Assembly (NCBI GenBank): GCA_021783385.1
Contig: JAJXTX010000078.1
Coordinates: forward strand, 1 to 10,642
From: Pseudomonadota bacterium
Lineage (GTDB): Bacteria; Pseudomonadota; Gammaproteobacteria; Xanthomonadales; Rhodanobacteraceae
Length of the DNA stretch: 10,642 nucleotides
Direction: 5' to 3'
Both the position numbers and the translations under genes were made by a program. The notes below the pieces were generated by a model, which was not told where the DNA came from, did no database searches, and was given only the letters and a program-made list of their open reading frames with translations. Every line of letters begins with the position of its first letter. The stretch's first letter is position 1. Of the stretch, positions 6,921 through 10,642 are shown piece by piece.

Positions 6921-8645
6921 TTACTGATAGACGTGCAGACGTCCGAACGTCCACGCGTGATAGGACTGCAGTAGTCCGGGCACCGCGCAGTCGTCGTACA
7001 GCCCGTGGCAGCGCTGGCGCAGCGCGGTCAGGGCGGAGAAGTACGGATCTTCCGGCAGGCCGGCCGCCTGCAGCACCATGCTGGGCAGGAACGCGATGTC
7101 GAGCATCGGGTAGCGCGGCAGCGGCGCACCGGCGAAGTTGCTCTTGATCATGTAGTAGGTGAGGTAGTCGCGGTACGGCTGCAGCGCCGCCGGCAGCGTG
7201 CGCGGCAGCTGGCGGATCAGCCCCTCGAACGAGGGCTGGTGGTCGCCGAAGTGCACCAGCACGGTCGGCTGCGCGCGATCGAGAAAATCATGTTCCAGGC
7301 CGCGCATGGCCACGTCCGAATCGTGCAGGCGCGCCAGGTAGGTGTCGAAGTTCAGCGCCGGCGCGGGCTTCAGCCCGTGCAGCAGGTTGCGGAAAGCCGG
7401 CGGCAGGGTCGCCATCGGATCGTCGTGCGGGCCGTGCTGGTTGATCGTGAGGATCATCACGAACACCGGCTGGCCGGGCTTCTTCACCTTGTCGTAGATG
7501 CGCTTCGCCGCGGCGAACATCTGCGCGTCGGTTTCCTCCCACTCGTCCAGACCCAGCTCCTTGACGTCGTACAGGTGATCGAAGCCGTAGGCCTGGTACG
7601 CGTTGCGGCCGTTGATGAAGCCGCCGGCGGTCGGATAGATCGCGATGGTGAGATAGCCCAGCCGCCGCAGCTGCAGCGCCAGCGCGTCGCGCACGTGCGG
7701 CGCCAGCGCAAACGGCGCGTACATGCCGCCCGCGCCGAAGATGTCCTGCGGCATGCCGGTGAGCACGGCGAACTCGCTTACCCAGGTGCCGCCACCGAAG
7801 GTATGCACGCGCAGCACGCCGTGCCCGCGCGTGCGCGCATCCGCCTGCAGCATCGGGATACGGCAGGCCGGCACGCTGCAGGCACGGTAGATCGCGGGAT
7901 CGAACGTGCTTTCCTCCAGCACCTGCACGATGTCCGGGTACGGCGGCTTCGACGTGCCCGGCTCGCCCTTGGCGGTGGCCACCCACTGCTGCTCGGCCAC
8001 CGCGTCGCTGGCCATCGCCGGCAGATGCACGTCGGCGTCGTGCAGGTTGACGAAGAAATTGGTCAGCTGCGCATCGTCCGACAGCTTCTCCCACACGTCG
8101 CGCGCATGCACCTGGGCAAACACGCCGGTGGGCAGCAGGCAGGCCCAGAACGCCAGCGCGAACGCGGCGGCACCGCCCACGCGCAGGGCCGCGGCGCGGC
8201 GTGGCGGCAGCCGCGCGAACAGCCGCCGGTCGGCGCGCCAGACCAGCCACAACAGCGCCGGAACCAGCACCAGCACGCCGATGCCCAGCGCGTACAGGTG
8301 CGGGTAGTGGCGCAGCGTGTCGATCAGGCTGCTGCGCACGTAATAGACGAAATCGGACGGCATCAGCGCCGAGTCGAGGTAGCGCAGCTTGAGCACCGAG
8401 ATGAATTTCAGCCCCAGAAACAGCCCGCCGCTGACCGCCAGCGCGCTGGCCAGGCGGGCGAACGCAAACAGCAGCACGCCGAAGCTGCACAGCATCAGGC
8501 CCAGGATGAAACCCTGCTGCAGCGGCAGCGGCTCCTGCAGCGCGGTCGCCGCCACGCAGCCGGCGAAGAACACCAGCGCGCACAGCGACACCACGCGGGC
8601 GCGTGTGAACAACGGCAAAAAGCGGCGCGGCAAAACTCGGCGCAT
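6921..8645 (-). CDS. LtaS/OpgB-like membrane sulfatase-fold phosphotransferase or hydrolase
   Basis: Predicted 574-aa inner-membrane protein of the LTA synthase family. Five hydrophobic segments (about 19-36, 44-63, 67-87, 118-136 and 157-177) precede an extracytoplasmic alkaline-phosphatase/sulfatase-fold domain, the LtaS architecture. Its catalytic pattern is preserved: E244/E245 in LEESTFD, nucleophile T287 in GGGTWVSEF, H404 in NQHGPH, and D468/H469 in FGDHQPS. Cysteine pairs C256/C261 and C546/C553 could form periplasmic disulfides. Gram-negative relatives include OpgB, which transfers phosphoglycerol to periplasmic glucans, as well as phosphoethanolamine transferases and hydrolases. The GxTxxSE pattern favours the LtaS/OpgB branch, but the substrate is not readable. 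The ATG at 8645 is the only reasonable start; a G-rich stretch (GGGGGAA) lies rather far upstream. The gene converges on the YdeP-like gene with a 15-bp gap and diverges from cpdB. Confidence 0.85.
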   Translation of the reverse strand: MRRVLPRRFLPLFTRARVVSLCALVFFAGCVAATALQEPLPLQQGFILGLMLCSFGVLLFAFARLASALAVSGGLFLGLKFISVLKLRYLDSALMPSDFVYYVRSSLIDTLRHYPHLYALGIGVLVLVPALLWLVWRADRRLFARLPPRRAAALRVGGAAAFALAFWACLLPTGVFAQVHARDVWEKLSDDAQLTNFFVNLHDADVHLPAMASDAVAEQQWVATAKGEPGTSKPPYPDIVQVLEESTFDPAIYRACSVPACRIPMLQADARTRGHGVLRVHTFGGGTWVSEFAVLTGMPQDIFGAGGMYAPFALAPHVRDALALQLRRLGYLTIAIYPTAGGFINGRNAYQAYGFDHLYDVKELGLDEWEETDAQMFAAAKRIYDKVKKPGQPVFVMILTINQHGPHDDPMATLPPAFRNLLHGLKPAPALNFDTYLARLHDSDVAMRGLEHDFLDRAQPTVLVHFGDHQPSFEGLIRQLPRTLPAALQPYRDYLTYYMIKSNFAGAPLPRYPMLDIAFLPSMVLQAAGLPEDPYFSALTALRQRCHGLYDDCAVPGLLQSYHAWTFGRLHVYQ

Positions 8646-8850
8646 GGCGTGGAAAGTTCCCCCTGCAGGACTCGGTGGTCACCGGGACGCCATCTTACGG
8701 GCTTGCCCCGGCCACCGGCAGGCGCCGCCGATGGCACGTTCCACCGGCGTTGGGTCTGGCCGACGCGGCGGCTGGCGGTCGGCGCGCGCGATGGCGTCAC
8801 GCCGATCTGCTAGCGTTCCGGATCGAACCCGCCATGCCCACGGAGACACC
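8646..8850. other. Divergent promoter region between the LtaS-like gene and cpdB
   Basis: The 205 bp between the two outward-facing genes must hold both promoters, but it is GC-rich and shows no convincing -35/-10 pair. A possible -10 for cpdB is TAGCGT near 8810-8815, about 35 bp before its ATG. No CTGTCA-type repeat at an 11-bp period is visible, unlike upstream of the receptor and NPP genes. GGAG at 8842-8845 is the cpdB ribosome binding site, 5 nt before the ATG at 8851. It favours that start over the out-of-frame ATG at 8834. Confidence 0.5.
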
Positions 8851-10642
8851 ATGCCTGCACGCTTTCGCCTGCTGCTCGCCGCGCCGCTCGCGCTGACCTT
8901 CGCCCTGCTCGGCGGCTGTGCCAGCCTGCCGTGGGCGACGGGCAAGGCACCCGACGGGACGCAGGCGCAGGTGGCGATCCTGGAAACCACCGACCTCCAC
9001 TCCAACGTGCTCGGCTACGACTACTACAAGGGCAAGGCCGACCCCACGCTGGGCTTCGAGCGCACCGCCACGCTGATCCGGCGCGCCCGCGCGGAGTTTC
9101 CCAACAGCTTCCTGTTCGACGACGGCGACACCATCCAGGGCAGCGTGCTGGCCGACTACCAGGCGCTGGCGCAGCCGCTGGCCTGCGATCGGGAGCTGGC
9201 GGTGTACCGCGCGATGGACGCGCTCGGTTACGACGGCGGCACCGTCGGCAACCACGAGTTCAACTACGGCCTGCGCTTCCTGTCGCAGGTCACCGGCACG
9301 CCGATGAACGTGGACGGCGGCCACCGCCAGCGCTGCGCCGGCCCGCACTATCCGCTGGTGCTGGCCAACGTGGACAGCGCGCGCGACGGCGCGCCGATCT
9401 TCCGACCGTGGGCGGTGATCACGAAGACGATCGAGGCGTACGCGCCCGACGGCAGCAGGCTGAAGCTGCCGCTGAAGATCGGCATCATCGGCTTCACTCC
9501 GCCGCCGATCATGCAGTGGGACCAGCAGCATCTGGCCGGCAGGGTCAGCGTCACCGGCGTGGTCGAGGCGGCGCGCAAATACCTGCCGCAGCTCGAAGCG
9601 CAGCATCCCGACCTGATCGTGGCGCTCCTGCACGGCGGCCTCGACACCGCGCCGTACAGCGCGCAGATGGAGAACGGCGGCTGGTATCTGGCCGGCGTGC
9701 CGGGCATCGACGTGCTGCTGCTCGGCCACGTGCACACCGACTTCCCCGGCCCGCACTACGCCGGCATGAAAGATGTCGACGCCGGCCGCGGCTTGGTGCG
9801 CGGCAAGCCGGCAGTGATGGGCGGCTTCTTCGGCAAGGACCTCGGCGTGATCCGGCTGCTGCTGACCCGCCAGCACGGCCGCTGGGTGATCGACCGCGAC
9901 GCCACGCGCAGCGAGGTGTGGCCGATCTGCGCTGCCGCCACCGCCACGCACCCCGGCGCCTGCGTGCCGCCCGACCCCGCCATCGCGCCGCTGGTGGAAA
10001 CCGTCCAGCAGGCCGCGATCGCCTACGTCAACACGCCAATCGGCAGCAGCCGCGTGCGCATGAGCAGCTACTTCGCCGACGAGGGCAACATGAGCGCGCT
10101 GGCGCCGGTCAACGCGGCGCAGATCGACTACGTGCGGCGCGAGCTGCCGCGGCTGCATCCCGAGCTGGCCAAACTGCCGGTGCTGTCCGCCGCCGCCGCG
10201 TTCCGTACCGGCTTCGGCGGCCCCGACGACTACACCGACGTGGCGCCCGGCCCGCTCACCCTGCGCAGCGCCGCGGACCTGTACTTCTATCCCAACACGC
10301 TGGCCGCGGTGCAGGTCGACGGCGCCGGTCTGAAGGCGTGGCTGGAACACTCCGCCCAGCGCTTCAACCGCATCGACCCCGCCAAAACCGGGACGCAGGC
10401 CCTGATCAACGAGCGCTTTGCCGGCTTCAACTTCGACCAGATCCAGGGCGGCGTCCATTACGTCATCGACGTGTCGCAGCCGGTCGGCCAGCGCATCACC
10501 GCCTTGACCTATCACGGCCAGCCGGTCAGCCCGACGCAGCGCTTCATCGTCGTCACCAACAACTACCGCGCCAGCGGCGGCGGCCACTTCCCCGGCCTCG
10601 ATGGCAGCCATATCGTGCTGGCCGCTCCCGACGGCACCCGCG
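8851..10642 (+). CDS. cpdB: CpdB-type 2',3'-cyclic-nucleotide 2'-phosphodiesterase/3'-nucleotidase, lipoprotein (3' end outside window)
   Basis: 597 codons are visible and open to the window edge. E. coli CpdB has 647 residues, so about 50 are probably missing. The enzyme hydrolyses 2',3'-cyclic nucleotides to 3'-nucleotides and then to nucleosides plus phosphate, outside the cytoplasm. The N-terminus is a lipoprotein signal ending LLGGC with lipidated C23; A24 at +2 favours the outer membrane. The metallophosphatase domain has all five motifs: D48 and H50 in TTDLHSN, D91-x-D93 in DDGDT, N134-H135 in GNHEFNYG, H261 in LHGG, and H293/H295 in GHVHTD. The 5'-nucleotidase C-terminal domain follows, with DLYFYPNT (476-483), FNFDQIQGG from 526 and NNYRASGGG (570-578). 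The LHSN, DYYK and FNFD signatures favour CpdB over UshA-type 5'-nucleotidases. The long hydrophilic linker after the lipobox is short here, about 18 residues. The gene diverges from the LtaS-like gene. Confidence 0.93.
   Translation, partial: MPARFRLLLAAPLALTFALLGGCASLPWATGKAPDGTQAQVAILETTDLHSNVLGYDYYKGKADPTLGFERTATLIRRARAEFPNSFLFDDGDTIQGSVLADYQALAQPLACDRELAVYRAMDALGYDGGTVGNHEFNYGLRFLSQVTGTPMNVDGGHRQRCAGPHYPLVLANVDSARDGAPIFRPWAVITKTIEAYAPDGSRLKLPLKIGIIGFTPPPIMQWDQQHLAGRVSVTGVVEAARKYLPQLEAQHPDLIVALLHGGLDTAPYSAQMENGGWYLAGVPGIDVLLLGHVHTDFPGPHYAGMKDVDAGRGLVRGKPAVMGGFFGKDLGVIRLLLTRQHGRWVIDRDATRSEVWPICAAATATHPGACVPPDPAIAPLVETVQQAAIAYVNTPIGSSRVRMSSYFADEGNMSALAPVNAAQIDYVRRELPRLHPELAKLPVLSAAAAFRTGFGGPDDYTDVAPGPLTLRSAADLYFYPNTLAAVQVDGAGLKAWLEHSAQRFNRIDPAKTGTQALINERFAGFNFDQIQGGVHYVIDVSQPVGQRITALTYHGQPVSPTQRFIVVTNNYRASGGGHFPGLDGSHIVLAAPDGTR

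Noticed and set aside
7005..8813. 602-codon open frame on the plus strand opposite the LtaS-like gene
   Set aside because: Gln/Arg/His-rich with no recognisable fold, while the minus strand has membrane segments and a full catalytic set.
8797..10611. 604-codon open frame on the minus strand opposite cpdB
   Set aside because: Repetitive Val/Ala/Gly/His composition; the plus strand carries every CpdB motif, so this is a GC-rich shadow.
1..10642. CRISPR arrays, tRNA/rRNA genes, IS ends, prophage or toxin-antitoxin genes
   Set aside because: No regularly spaced repeats, cloverleaf or rRNA-like sequences, transposase motifs or terminal inverted repeats were seen on either strand by eye.

Overview
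The window is GC-rich throughout and its genes are strongly biased to G or C at third codon positions. A TonB-dependent receptor, a Xanthomonas-type nucleotide pyrophosphatase/phosphodiesterase, a lipoprotein CpdB and a YdeP-type molybdoprotein together suggest a gammaproteobacterium of the Xanthomonadales (Rhodanobacter, Dyella or a relative). This placement is inferred from protein character and composition; no rRNA or tRNA is present to confirm it.

Layout: (1) the last 46 codons of an unrecognised plus-strand gene (to 143); (2) a convergent gap with a clear intrinsic terminator (336-369); (3) a minus-strand TonB-dependent receptor (400-2715) whose 214-bp upstream region holds a hairpin, inverted repeats and a PHO-box-like direct repeat; (4) a minus-strand secreted nucleotide pyrophosphatase/phosphodiesterase (2930-4273); (5) a 352-bp gap carrying what looks like the C-terminal relic of a glycerophosphodiester phosphodiesterase and a second, weaker PHO-box-like site; (6) a plus-strand FdhF/YdeP-family molybdopterin oxidoreductase (4626-6905); (7) convergent to it, with a 15-bp gap, a minus-strand five-TM LtaS/OpgB-like membrane sulfatase-fold protein (6921-8645); (8) divergent from that, a plus-strand CpdB-type 2',3'-cyclic-nucleotide phosphodiesterase/3'-nucleotidase lipoprotein (8851 to the window end, truncated by the window edge).

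Working together: apart from the YdeP-like enzyme and the first fragment, the genes share a theme of phosphoester chemistry outside the cytoplasm. The pyrophosphatase would cleave nucleotides or phosphodiesters, CpdB would cleave 2',3'-cyclic nucleotides and 3'-nucleotides, the LtaS-like protein acts on phosphate or phosphoglycerol esters at the periplasmic face, and the receptor could import a product or substrate. The glycerophosphodiesterase relic and the two PHO-box-like sites fit a phosphate-starvation locus. This is a hypothesis from gene content and weak sites, not something the sequence proves. No phage, IS element, CRISPR array or RNA gene was seen.
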